DNA from: an uncultured Collinsella sp.
GTDB taxonomy: Bacteria; Actinomycetota; Coriobacteriia; Coriobacteriales; Coriobacteriaceae
Direction of reading: 5' to 3'
NCBI GenBank assembly: GCA_938023085.1
Contig: CALHDP010000008.1
Coordinates: 1 to 23,760, forward strand
Length of the DNA stretch: 23,760 nucleotides
Positions within the stretch are counted from its first letter, which is position 1. Each line of letters begins with the position of its first letter. Under the pieces are notes generated by a model. It made no database searches. It was not told the origin of the DNA and was given only the letters and a program-made list of their open reading frames with translations. A program made the position numbers and the translations under genes. This document shows, piece after piece, positions 23,744 through 23,760 of the stretch.

Positions 23744-23760
23744 GCATCAGAAACCACCCG

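Overview
The window looks like chromosome of a GC-rich, Gram-positive gut actinobacterium of the class Coriobacteriia, most likely Collinsella or a close relative. This rests on GC-rich coding sequence with strong AGGAGG-type ribosome sites, surface proteins ending in an LANTG sorting signal (the LAxTG form typical of high-GC Gram-positives), an LTA-synthase-like enzyme and PTS sugar uptake. The genus is inferred from overall resemblance; no marker gene proves it. I see no rRNA, tRNA, CRISPR array, transposase or phage gene.

Layout. 1-324: no gene, but a perfect 33-bp inverted repeat and a terminator. 325-2467: a head-to-tail duplication holding two minus-strand genes for LANTG-anchored coiled-coil surface proteins. 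2596-6308: two overlapping genes for a heterodimeric ABC exporter with one degenerate ATP site. 6436-6987: a flavodoxin-fold protein. 6988-7615: a gene-free convergent region holding a terminator, a three-unit hairpin array with a 62-bp period, and a 130-bp inverted-repeat element with nested hairpins. 7616-9916 (minus): an LtaS/MdoB-like membrane phosphotransferase. 10130-10978: an FMN nitroreductase-family protein. 11137-15875: a potassium block of kup, a one-TM small protein, a short KdpD-like kinase and KdpE, with no kdpFABC. 15970-18528 (minus): an RlmKL-type rRNA methyltransferase whose RlmL half seems to have lost its catalytic motif. 18604-19431: a HAD phosphatase. 19477-23610: a sugar locus with a DeoR-family regulator (minus) divergent from transaldolase and PTS IIA, IIB and IIC genes of the ascorbate (Ula/Sga) type.

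How the genes work together. In the sugar locus, the regulator probably controls itself and the divergent operon through CTTTCGAT-like sites in the 360-bp intergenic region. The PTS would import and phosphorylate a sugar or sugar acid, and the transaldolase would join it to the pentose phosphate pool; the substrate cannot be read from sequence. In the potassium block, KdpDE sits beside a Kup symporter instead of the Kdp ATPase, so this two-component system may have been rewired to Kup. Nearly every gene end carries a strong hairpin, and several of these look like members of dispersed palindrome families.

The most unusual items are the 62-bp hairpin array with the adjacent 130-bp element, the apparently dead RlmL active site inside a full-length RlmKL, the KdpDE-Kup pairing, and the duplicated surface-protein genes with conserved ends and divergent middles.
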